From Parachlamydiaceae bacterium (GTDB taxonomy: Bacteria > Chlamydiota > Chlamydiia > Chlamydiales > Parachlamydiaceae), in the NCBI GenBank assembly GCA_013815395.1, contig JACDGH010000108.1:1-8238 (forward strand): a DNA stretch of 8,238 bases, read 5' to 3'. A program made the translations under genes and the position numbers. Every line of letters begins with the position of its first letter. Positions within the stretch are counted from its first letter, which is position 1. This document shows positions 1 through 5,716 of the stretch, piece after piece. The notes under the pieces are model-generated. The model saw nothing but the letters and a program-made list of their open reading frames with translations, did not search any database and had not been told where the DNA came from.

Positions 1-381
1 TGGCTTGATCACAAAAAGGCGCTCCCTCCATCTAGGATGCGGAATTTCGCACTCAGCTTCATCATGTCGTTCATTGCCAAAAAACAATACATCGATGTCG
101 ATGGTGCGGGGCGCATTTTTTGGTTTGACAATTTTTCCGTGCTCAATTTCAATTTGTTGTAGTTTGTGAAGCAGATCTTTTACCCCCATTGTCGTCCTAA
201 AACGACATGCTGCATTCACATACCATCTTTGCACTATGTCACTAACGGGTTGCGTGCTATAAAAGCTGGATACTTTAAAATCTTGGATATCTAGCTTTTG
301 GATACTTTGCAAAGCTGATTGTAAGATAGACAAGCTATCTCCAATATTGCCACCTAATCCTAAATATACTTTGTGTTCCAT
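1..381 (-). CDS. folK: 6-hydroxymethyl-7,8-dihydropterin pyrophosphokinase (HPPK), 3' part outside window
   Basis: The frame is open from an ATG at 381 to the window edge (127 codons, no stop), so the C-terminus is missing. HPPK transfers pyrophosphate from ATP to 6-hydroxymethyl-dihydropterin in cytosolic folate synthesis. Visible family marks are LGLGGNIGDS near the N-terminus (residues 7-16), the SSFYSTQPV strand (38-46), VNAA (55-58), the QIEIEHGK helix end (76-83), and PRTIDIDVLF (91-100), whose two Asp (95, 97) are the Mg/ATP-binding pair. IPHPRWRER (113-121) follows. A stand-alone HPPK is about 150-160 aa, so only some 30 residues would be missing. In chlamydiae folK is often fused to folP (dihydropteroate synthase), and the window cannot show whether that is so here. 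Only a weak AGGG-type ribosome site precedes the start. A promoter lies just upstream, so this appears to be the first gene of its transcript. Confidence 0.93.
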   Translation of the reverse strand, partial: MEHKVYLGLGGNIGDSLSILQSALQSIQKLDIQDFKVSSFYSTQPVSDIVQRWYVNAACRFRTTMGVKDLLHKLQQIEIEHGKIVKPKNAPRTIDIDVLFFGNERHDEAECEIPHPRWRERLFVIKP

Positions 382-412
382 GAATTTGCAATTCCCTGCC
401 TTTAAGTCGCTG

Positions 413-440
413 ATTATATCAGCTTAATGCTCATTTTCGA
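413..440 (-). promoter_or_regulatory. folK promoter (sigma70-type)
   Basis: On the minus strand TCGAAA (435-440, 4 of 6 to consensus) is followed after 16 bases by a perfect TATAAT (413-418). Transcription would begin near 406, leaving a 5' leader of about 25 bases before the folK ATG. The -10 box is embedded in a 15-base palindrome, GCTGAT-TAT-ATCAGC (409-423), which could be an operator. Predicted from sequence only. Confidence 0.5.
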
Positions 441-488
441 TAGTTTTTTTTAAGAGTGGCGCCTAAAAAGAATTAATTGACGAAGGAA

Positions 489-667
489 CAAAAAAGAGAA
501 TAAAATGTGCAAGAAAGAGGAACCAGTCTCTGGTTTATGGATATATATAACCCACACTGTAGGTGCAGCGAGCCCCAGCGAGCGAAACCGCAGGTGTGGG
601 TGATAGCAATCACATATCCATAAACCAGAGACTGGTTCATCTTTCTTGCTCATTTTTCTCTTTTTTG
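489..667. repeat. Long inverted repeat with nested GC-rich hairpin (MITE-like)
   Basis: The inner arms 509-544 and 614-649 are inverted complements over 36 bases with one mismatch (519). The match resumes outward after a small offset as CAAAAAAGAGAA (489-500) against 656-667. The centre holds a second, GC-rich hairpin: ACCCACAC (550-557) pairs with GTGTGGGT (594-601). Its loop carries two direct copies of CAGCGAGC (566-573 and 576-583). Each arm also contains a small self-complement, AACCAG-TCT-CTGGTT. The element fills most of the gap between folK and the tRNA gene. I see no transposase and no convincing target-site duplication. It could be a non-autonomous mobile element, a structured RNA or a chromosomal hairpin. 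Confidence 0.8.
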
Positions 668-730
668 CCCTTTCCATTTCTAAAAGTAAGTTACCAACCT
701 GCATTTTTTTTCACATAATTTTCTTTTTCC

Positions 731-760
731 TTGAATAATATGCACCCATCCGAATATGAT
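731..760 (+). promoter_or_regulatory. Probable tRNA-Arg promoter
   Basis: TTGAAT (731-736) and TATGAT (755-760) are separated by 18 bases. Transcription would start near 767, about 13 bases before the mature tRNA 5' end at 780. The match is 4/6 for the -35 box and 5/6 for the -10 box, in a position sensible for a stand-alone tRNA gene. The call is moderate because AT-rich DNA throws up such matches easily. Confidence 0.45.
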
Positions 761-779
761 GGCTGATCTTTCCCAATAA

Positions 780-852
780 GGACTGATAGCTCAGTGGATA
801 GAGCACCCGCCTTCTAAGCGGGCGGTCGAAGGTTCGAGTCCTTCTCAGTCCG
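780..852 (+). tRNA. trnR: tRNA-Arg, anticodon UCU
   Basis: A complete 73-base cloverleaf. The acceptor stem GGACTGA (780-786) pairs perfectly with TCAGTCC (845-851), followed by discriminator G852. The D-stem is GCTC/GAGC (789-792 with 801-804). The anticodon stem CCCGC/GCGGG encloses the loop CTTCTAA with TCT at 813-815, which reads AGA codons (and AGG by wobble). The T-stem GAAGG/CCTTC has the loop TTCGAGT. The 3' CCA is not encoded and would be added by the CCA-adding enzyme. It is the only plus-strand gene in the window, is convergent with khpA, and is flanked on both sides by inverted repeats. Confidence 0.97.
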
Positions 853-921
853 ATTCTTCTAGGTTTCAATTTCAAATTAAAAATTCAATAGAATAAGTCA
901 CAAACACCTTAAGAAAATTTT

Positions 922-1041
922 AGTCCTTAAGGGACTTAAATTGCTATAGGACTTAAAGGACTTAAAGGACAATAAAAAAGGATATTATGGGGTATTCTTA
1001 GAGTATTTTTGTCCTTTAAGTCCTTTAAGTCCCTTATGTCC
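922..1041. repeat. Inverted array of 9-bp GGACTTAAA units forming a 22-bp perfect stem
   Basis: Three direct copies of GGACTTAAA lie at 932-940, 949-957 and 958-966, with a further GGAC at 967-970. After a 40-base spacer the same array returns inverted at 1011-1032 (TTTAAGTCC units) plus a degenerate unit to 1041. Segments 949-970 and 1011-1032 are perfect 22-base inverted complements. AGTCC-TTAA-GGGACT (922-936) is a further near-palindrome of the same letters. T6 follows at 1042-1047, so on the plus strand the structure could double as a distal terminator for the tRNA transcript. No coding potential is seen. Confidence 0.8.
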
Positions 1042-1061
1042 TTTTTTAAACGCCTAAGCAT

Positions 1062-1084
1062 CAGTATCCCTTTACGGATAACTG
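1062..1084. repeat. Small hairpin in the tRNA-khpA gap
   Basis: CAGTATCC (1062-1069) pairs with GGATAACTG (1076-1084) with one bulged base and a six-base loop. No T-run follows on either strand, so it is not a classical terminator. The rest of the stretch between the GGACTTAAA array and the element at 1163 shows no gene, RNA gene or promoter that I can support. Confidence 0.4.
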
Positions 1085-1162
1085 TAAACTTGGGTTGATA
1101 ATGAATCAAAAATGAACGAGCCCTTCCGAGGTTGACAGAAATCGAAAGATCGTAGATGGTAG

Positions 1163-1363
1163 GCCTTTGGCGGCGAAGCCCCTGGAGTGCGTCGGCTTCG
1201 CCGCGCCCTTCAATTCAGGAAATCACCTTGGGCGCCCTGGTATGTAGTATAAAAGGACAAAAGCTAAAAAACTCTTTTGCGAATCATTGTACTTTGCTTC
1301 AACTAACCTCCTGAATTGAAGGGCGCGGCAGAGCCGACGCACTCCAGGGGCTTCGCCAAAGGC
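1163..1363. repeat. GC-rich inverted-repeat element (MITE-like)
   Basis: The left arm 1163-1220 (58 bases) and the right arm 1309-1363 (55 bases) are inverted complements. They differ by one 3-base insertion in the left arm and two substitutions (near 1198-1199), leaving 53 of 55 positions identical. The arms run from GCCTTTGGC outside to TTCAATTCAGGA inside and enclose 88 AT-rich bases. The arms are far more GC-rich than their surroundings, which suggests an origin elsewhere. No transposase and no clear target duplication is visible. The right end lies 28 bases downstream of the khpA stop codon, so the hairpin may also shape that gene's 3' end. Confidence 0.82.
1170..1204. repeat. Perfect 11-bp hairpin inside the left arm of the element
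   Basis: GCGGCGAAGCC (1170-1180) pairs perfectly with GGCTTCGCCGC (1194-1204) across a 13-base loop. The right arm lacks the 3-base insertion and has the two substitutions in just these stem bases, so it cannot form the same hairpin. The two arms thus differ exactly where local folding would compete with arm-to-arm pairing. Confidence 0.7.
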
Positions 1364-1391
1364 AAAACATCTTTTTTCCACAGAGATTGTC

Positions 1392-1655
1392 TTAAGCTTC
1401 TTCTACCGGCGCAGAAGGCCCGCCTTCTTCGAGGATCTCTAAATTCACTCGGATCCCATTGCGACTAGCCACAGACATAAGCAAAGTGCGAATGGCGTTA
1501 ATCGTTTTACCTTTTTTACCGATGATCTTGCCGATATCAGATTTTTCTACAGACAATTCGATAATTAACGTCTGCGTCCCACCGATCTCATTTATTTTAA
1601 CTTTATCTGGATGATCGACCAGGTTTTTGACAATATAAGCCACAAACTCTTTCAT
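1392..1655 (-). CDS. khpA: KH-domain RNA-binding protein KhpA (YlqC family)
   Basis: An 87-aa protein made almost entirely of one type-II-like KH domain. It shows the family N-terminus MKEFVAYIVKNLVDHPDKV, a beta strand ending in IIELSV, then DIGKIIGKKGKTINAIRTLL, whose GKKG (46-49) is the RNA-gripping GxxG loop. A short acidic tail follows. KhpA proteins are cytosolic RNA chaperones that often act with KhpB/Jag on small RNAs, cell elongation or ribosome-related RNA. I place the start at the ATG at 1655, not the in-frame TTG at 1673. AAGGA lies 7 bases before the ATG, and homologues begin at this residue. It is the last gene of the minus-strand run, 211 bases downstream of rluD, with a possible promoter of its own. 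Confidence 0.92.
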   Translation of the reverse strand: MKEFVAYIVKNLVDHPDKVKINEIGGTQTLIIELSVEKSDIGKIIGKKGKTINAIRTLLMSVASRNGIRVNLEILEEGGPSAPVEEA

Positions 1656-1662
1656 AACTCGA

Positions 1663-1667
1663 TCCTT
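1663..1667 (-). promoter_or_regulatory. Ribosome binding site that sets the khpA start
   Basis: AAGGA on the minus strand lies 7 bases before the ATG at 1655. The longer TTG-start reading (from 1673) would place this site inside the coding region and has no Shine-Dalgarno of its own, so the shorter protein is preferred. Confidence 0.7.
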
Positions 1668-1748
1668 TTTCAATGGTGATCTATTTTTAAATGTCCTCTG
1701 GGAGTTCTCACAAGGTTGTTACACTGCCAGTAATAATAAGGTTATCTC

Positions 1749-1754
1749 ATTATA
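1749..1754 (-). promoter_or_regulatory. Possible khpA -10 box
   Basis: A perfect TATAAT on the minus strand lies about 95 bases upstream of the khpA ATG, in the rluD-khpA gap. At the right distance upstream there is only a T-run (ATTTTT) and no good -35 box, so the call is tentative. If real, khpA can be transcribed independently of rluD. Confidence 0.35.
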
Positions 1755-1866
1755 CTATATTAGGCGAGAAAAAAAATCATCTTTTAAAAATAATAAAAAA
1801 ATACGCCTAAGTTACTAAGTTCTTTATTACTATAGCCTTTCATTCATTTGCCACTGAAGATAGCTC

Positions 1867-2808
1867 TCAAGTTACCTTATTCTTTTCAAGAATTCTTTGC
1901 ATATCCTTAGGCATTTCCACTTTTAATTCAATGGTCTTACCAGTAATCGGATGAGTAAAACGCAATATATGTGCATGCAAAAGCTGTCTTTGCGCTCCAT
2001 ATTGCTCATTGACCTGCGGCAAGCCATAGATATCATCTCCAAGCACTGGATGCCCCCTATGCTTCATGTGAACTCTAATCTGATGAGTTCTGCCGGTAGC
2101 TATCACAACATTAACCAGGCTTAGCTTAGAATTATATGCAAGCACACGATGATGCGTCAAAGCTTTACGCCCTTCTTCCACTACTGCCATCATTTTTCGA
2201 TTGGAAGGGTGTCGTCCAATTGGCGCATCTATCTCTCCAACTCCAGGATTGCCAATGCAAATAGCTAAATATTCTTTGTGTACTTGCCGGTTTGTAAACA
2301 TTTCAATCAGTCGTTGCTGCGCAAGCGGAGTCTTTGCTGCAATTAATAAACCGGAAGTGTCTTTATCCAATCGATGTACGATACCTGGACGCAATGCTTG
2401 CTGCGGATCTTTCTCGTTAAGAATATCTGTGGATGCAAAAGCCTCGCGGCAATAATAAAGCAAAGCATTGACAAAAGTTCCGCTCCAATGTCCTGGACCG
2501 GGATGAACGACCATGCCGGGTGCCTTATTGACCACTAGCAGCGATTCATCTTCATAAACGATCTCTAAAGGTATATTTTCCGGCTTAAGCTCCAATTCAG
2601 CGGTAAGTATAAATTCGACTTCAATTTCATCGCCTGCGATTGCTTTATTGCGCTTTTTAATGGGAGCACCATTTAAAAGCACTTTGCCTTCATCGATCAG
2701 AAATTGAAAATAAGTGCGTGATCCTGCGTGGCAAAACCGTTTTGACAGCACTTTGTCCAACCGTTCTCCGGCTTCTTCTTCTGTAATAAAAAATGTTTCT
2801 TCTTCCAA
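1867..2808 (-). CDS. rluD: 23S rRNA pseudouridine synthase, RluD/RluA family
   Basis: A 313-aa protein of normal family length. An N-terminal S4 RNA-binding domain (about residues 12-75, starting EAGERLDKVLS) precedes the RluA-type catalytic domain. The catalytic motif HRLDKDTSGLL lies at 145-155 with D148 as the nucleophile. GRTHQIRVH (239-247) and HPVLGDDIYG (253-262) complete the active-site set. RluD isomerises uridines in helix 69 of 23S rRNA and so supports ribosome assembly and termination. The exact target here is inferred, since RluA, RluC and RluD share these motifs; the S4 domain excludes RluA itself. The start is TTG. Chlamydiae carry one such gene, historically named sfhB. It lies 97 bases downstream of the 95-aa gene and may be cotranscribed; I see no strong promoter in that gap. 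Confidence 0.95.
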   Translation of the reverse strand: MEEETFFITEEEAGERLDKVLSKRFCHAGSRTYFQFLIDEGKVLLNGAPIKKRNKAIAGDEIEVEFILTAELELKPENIPLEIVYEDESLLVVNKAPGMVVHPGPGHWSGTFVNALLYYCREAFASTDILNEKDPQQALRPGIVHRLDKDTSGLLIAAKTPLAQQRLIEMFTNRQVHKEYLAICIGNPGVGEIDAPIGRHPSNRKMMAVVEEGRKALTHHRVLAYNSKLSLVNVVIATGRTHQIRVHMKHRGHPVLGDDIYGLPQVNEQYGAQRQLLHAHILRFTHPITGKTIELKVEMPKDMQRILEKNKVT

Positions 2809-2815
2809 CCAACGA

Positions 2816-2820
2816 CTCCT
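2816..2820 (-). promoter_or_regulatory. Strong ribosome binding site for the TTG start of rluD
   Basis: AGGAG on the minus strand is spaced 7 bases from the TTG at 2808. No ATG or GTG upstream fits the family N-terminus (ITEEEAGERLDKVL), so the Shine-Dalgarno decides for TTG. Confidence 0.75.
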
Positions 2821-2905
2821 ATTGTGCCAAAGGGATGTATATAATAACCTTTAGTCTGTTAAATGGCTGAAATTATGGCATATAAGGTTGAATATTTACA
2901 AAAGA

Positions 2906-3193
2906 TTAAGTTGCTTTGCCAAAGAGAAGCAATGGCGTTTCATTAAAAGGATAATCTGGAATCACCTTCTTCAATAGGCTATAAACATTTTTTTCTAATA
3001 GCTCGAGTTTATCTATATCGCATACTTCACCGATATTTTTCCCCCAATAGATGATATTTTTATAGACAACTTGCCTCAGATACGCGTCATTTTCTGTGAC
3101 AAATAGTTCAATAATTTTTGTATCTACTTGCGCAACACATTGAGAAAAGTCTTTATTGATTGGAAATCCTAGAAAAAGTTCAAGATTTAACAT
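2906..3193 (-). CDS. Hypothetical protein, 95 aa, upstream of rluD
   Basis: I do not recognise this protein with confidence. It begins MLNLELFLGFPINKDFSQCV and continues as mixed alpha/beta sequence with VDTKIIELFV, a central helix YLRQVVYKNIIYWGKN, then a Leu-rich helix (about 60-76) ending KKVIPDYPFNE and TPLLLFGKAT. There is no signal peptide or membrane segment, so it is probably cytosolic. Balanced composition, an ATG start and codon use like rluD speak for a real gene, although the ribosome site is weak. From memory, chlamydiae carry a small conserved hypothetical gene next to sfhB/rluD, near a gyrA paralogue; this may be its counterpart, unverified. Its place next to rluD and khpA hints at an operon. 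Confidence 0.72.
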   Translation of the reverse strand: MLNLELFLGFPINKDFSQCVAQVDTKIIELFVTENDAYLRQVVYKNIIYWGKNIGEVCDIDKLELLEKNVYSLLKKVIPDYPFNETPLLLFGKAT

Positions 3194-3447
3194 AAATGCC
3201 TATATATACTATTTTCATAGATCAACATCATCTAGAATTCAGTTTCAAAAGCCCTTAGAAAATCTTTGCCTTAATCGCTCGCCTTAGACTTTATTATTAC
3301 TATCCAGAAAAAAAATTCAATATTTTTGTTATTAAATGATTGTCACATATACTATTTTCTTTTTACATGCATTCTTTTCAACTTTATCAATCAAAGGGAA
3401 TTTTGATATATGGCCCCTTAATATTACATCATTCATAATGGGTATAG

Positions 3448-5619
3448 TTAGTTTCTGTTTTTTTCCCACAGCTCGATAAAATTTTCTCTGACAGGGAGAT
3501 TATATGTTTCGACTAGTTGTTTTATTTTATTTTTAAATTCCTCATAGTTAATTCTTAATGCGATTAATTCGGGGTCATCAGGAGAGACTTCTTTCTGAAA
3601 CGCCTCTAAGTACTTTGCTTCTGCTTCAAGAACTTCTTTCAAATATTTTCTAGTTTTATTGTCTTCAAAATTTTTATTTTGACTTGTTGGAAGATTAACA
3701 GCATAGCGCTTAAATTCATTTTCAACTGAGCTAATTGAACGACGGTTTTTTTTCAATTCTATAGCGGTACTGACAAAGGAAGTATACAAGCCTTTAGATT
3801 TAGCTTTTGCTTTGACAGATTTCAATAGATCATGAACTGCTTGATCTTCCGGACTTATAACAAAACCACTCATAGAGGCAGGCATTGCATTTATGGATCG
3901 CTTATCTAACTCTTTTTCCCAGATTTTTTCATTATCAAGTTTTTCCCAGGTTTTTACATCTAGCTCAGGAGGTCTTAAAGGGTCGTTTTGCTTTAATAAG
4001 ACCATTTCTGCAGCCAGCTTAAATTGCTTCAAATGGATTGAGTCAAATCTCTTTTCAAGATTCATGATTTTTTTGGTGATAGATTCTTTAGTGCTTCGAC
4101 CTGTTTGAACTTCTATATTCAAAGCAGAAATTTCTCTACTTAACTGTTCATTATCTGAAATTGCAGAAACATTAATTCCGGAATTCACTAGACCTTTATC
4201 AGCATTACTCAATATAAGATCGGCCTTAATCTGACGTTCAATGATAAAAAAATCCAAAGCAGTTTGGTCTTTGATTGATTTCATCGAATCAGGAGTCAGG
4301 CTAAATTTAGAATCTCTCTTTAATTTAGCTGTTAAAGTCTTTTGCGCACTTTTAATATTTTTTGCTAAGGATGATCGTGTTTTTTTTGCATGCTGAAATT
4401 CCTGAGGTTTTATAGACAAGGTTATAGGCAATTTAATCGACTCTTCAACAGTGAATTTATTCAGCTCCATATGCTTTAAAACTCGAGATATTTCATCTGA
4501 AACTTCCATGCCGGGCTGAATTGTCCGTGTACCCCAAGACAAACGATCATCTTTAATTCTGATACTTAGATCACTTAATCTGGCAAGATATGCATTTGAG
4601 TCTTCCTCACTTAGTTGGTCAAGAGTCCCCTCAGATAGAGAGTCTTTTTTTATCTGCTCTAATATTTTTAACATTTTATTAGCTTGTATTTTGCATTGTC
4701 CTTCGCCTAAAAATCTTTCATTTACTTCGCAGATTGACAATCTATAATTATTATCTGTATAAAGTCGGATATATTTCTGTGGGTCTGATGTTTCTAAATC
4801 AGTTAACAAAGTATTTAATTTACCATAACATTTCACCTTTTCCGCTTCCAAAGTGTTAATTTTTTTATCTAAAATAGTAATTTGATCTGGGCTTACCCCT
4901 GAATTAAATTGCTTGAATTTTAGAGCAACTTGTTCTTTTGTTAAACGATTTAGTTCACCTAAACGTTTATCGATTTTGTGACTTATGCTATGTTGACCTT
5001 GAGAAAACTCGTCTTTTTTTCGAACATGAATGAAAGAAGTTGAGCTGATTTTAGGTTTTTCTTGTATTTTTATGGATGAATGAGAAATTTCATTTGGTTT
5101 TAAAGTTTTAAGTTTTTTTACTCTTTCTAAAAATGATAACCCTATATTTCTAGCTTTAGTTTCAGTAGGTTTTGTAGACTCCAGCTCGAAAGGTGTGAGG
5201 CTATTCGAATATGGAGACAAAGATTCTATTTCTAGATCGGCCGGAATAGGTATAAAAGGTAATGTGGACTCAATGTGTATTAAATCATTATTACCTGAGG
5301 CAGTATAGGGTAATGCTTTTTCAGGGGGTTTTGGTAAATCCTCTCTATTAACAACTTCTCTTACTAGAGCTGTAATAGGGCCGTATTCTATTAATTCAAT
5401 TGGAGGCAATTTTAAATTTTCTGAAGTAGAATCGGATTTTTTTGTAGCAAAAACAGAATTACCTTCGGTAGCAATCCTCTCATCTGTGTTTGCTTGTGTT
5501 GGTAATTGTTTAATATTATTACCAGCCTTTTGAAACTTTTTTGTAGAAGGCGTCGAAGATATAGATGAAGTAATGTTGCTAATACTCGGATCTTTATAAT
5601 TATTATTTGTAATCGACAT
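3448..5619 (-). CDS. Large coiled-coil protein, candidate secreted effector (723 aa)
   Basis: No family is recognised. Residues 1-65 are Ser/Thr/Asn-rich and disordered-looking, the kind of N-terminus seen in type III secreted proteins. Residues 70-105 hold a proline-flanked block with TALVREVVNREDLPKPP (83-99), shared with the 567-aa neighbour. From about 210 to the end it is highly charged, Lys/Glu-rich and helical, with long coiled-coil-like stretches (about 216-270, 490-545, 655-705). There is no transmembrane segment or classical signal peptide. Only three Cys are seen. The ATG is well supported: AAGGTGAT (5622-5629) matches the 16S anti-Shine-Dalgarno tail. It lies 97 bases downstream of the 567-aa gene on the same strand and is probably cotranscribed or coordinately expressed. 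Role as a secreted effector is inference; a structural coiled-coil protein is the alternative. Confidence 0.85.
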   Translation of the reverse strand: MSITNNNYKDPSISNITSSISSTPSTKKFQKAGNNIKQLPTQANTDERIATEGNSVFATKKSDSTSENLKLPPIELIEYGPITALVREVVNREDLPKPPEKALPYTASGNNDLIHIESTLPFIPIPADLEIESLSPYSNSLTPFELESTKPTETKARNIGLSFLERVKKLKTLKPNEISHSSIKIQEKPKISSTSFIHVRKKDEFSQGQHSISHKIDKRLGELNRLTKEQVALKFKQFNSGVSPDQITILDKKINTLEAEKVKCYGKLNTLLTDLETSDPQKYIRLYTDNNYRLSICEVNERFLGEGQCKIQANKMLKILEQIKKDSLSEGTLDQLSEEDSNAYLARLSDLSIRIKDDRLSWGTRTIQPGMEVSDEISRVLKHMELNKFTVEESIKLPITLSIKPQEFQHAKKTRSSLAKNIKSAQKTLTAKLKRDSKFSLTPDSMKSIKDQTALDFFIIERQIKADLILSNADKGLVNSGINVSAISDNEQLSREISALNIEVQTGRSTKESITKKIMNLEKRFDSIHLKQFKLAAEMVLLKQNDPLRPPELDVKTWEKLDNEKIWEKELDKRSINAMPASMSGFVISPEDQAVHDLLKSVKAKAKSKGLYTSFVSTAIELKKNRRSISSVENEFKRYAVNLPTSQNKNFEDNKTRKYLKEVLEAEAKYLEAFQKEVSPDDPELIALRINYEEFKNKIKQLVETYNLPVRENFIELWEKNRN

Positions 5620-5646
5620 ATATCACCTTCTTTTTTATACAATATT

Positions 5647-5678
5647 GGCTATTGATATAACTGGCTCTTGATATAATA
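5647..5678. repeat. 16-bp tandem repeat in the gap upstream of the 723-aa gene
   Basis: Two adjacent 16-base units, ggctattgatataact (5647-5662) and ggctcttgatataata (5663-5678), differ at three positions. They lie 28-59 bases upstream of the ATG at 5619. On the minus strand each unit contains TTATATCAA-like sequence, which could supply duplicated -10-like or operator-like sites. No well-spaced -35 box accompanies them. Confidence 0.6.
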
Positions 5679-5716
5679 TTTTTTCCAAATTTGTAAAAAG
5701 TGTGGTATTGCTTTGA

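Noticed and set aside
450..704. 84-aa minus-strand open frame between folK and the tRNA
   Set aside because: It is laid across the long inverted repeat, has no ribosome site and shows erratic composition; a shadow of the repeat rather than a gene.
922..1041. CRISPR-like array
   Set aside because: The 9-bp units are contiguous and inverted, with no unique spacers of regular length and no cas genes.
1656..1673. Upstream TTG start for khpA adding six residues
   Set aside because: The AAGGA site would fall inside the gene, and family members begin at the internal MKEF.
2201..2455. Plus-strand open frame opposite rluD
   Set aside because: Antisense shadow of a clearly conserved gene; no promoter, ribosome site or sensible protein.
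3398..3424. Weak AAGGG/CCCTT inverted repeat as terminator of the 723-aa gene
   Set aside because: The stem is only about six pairs with a long loop and no T-run, too weak to call.
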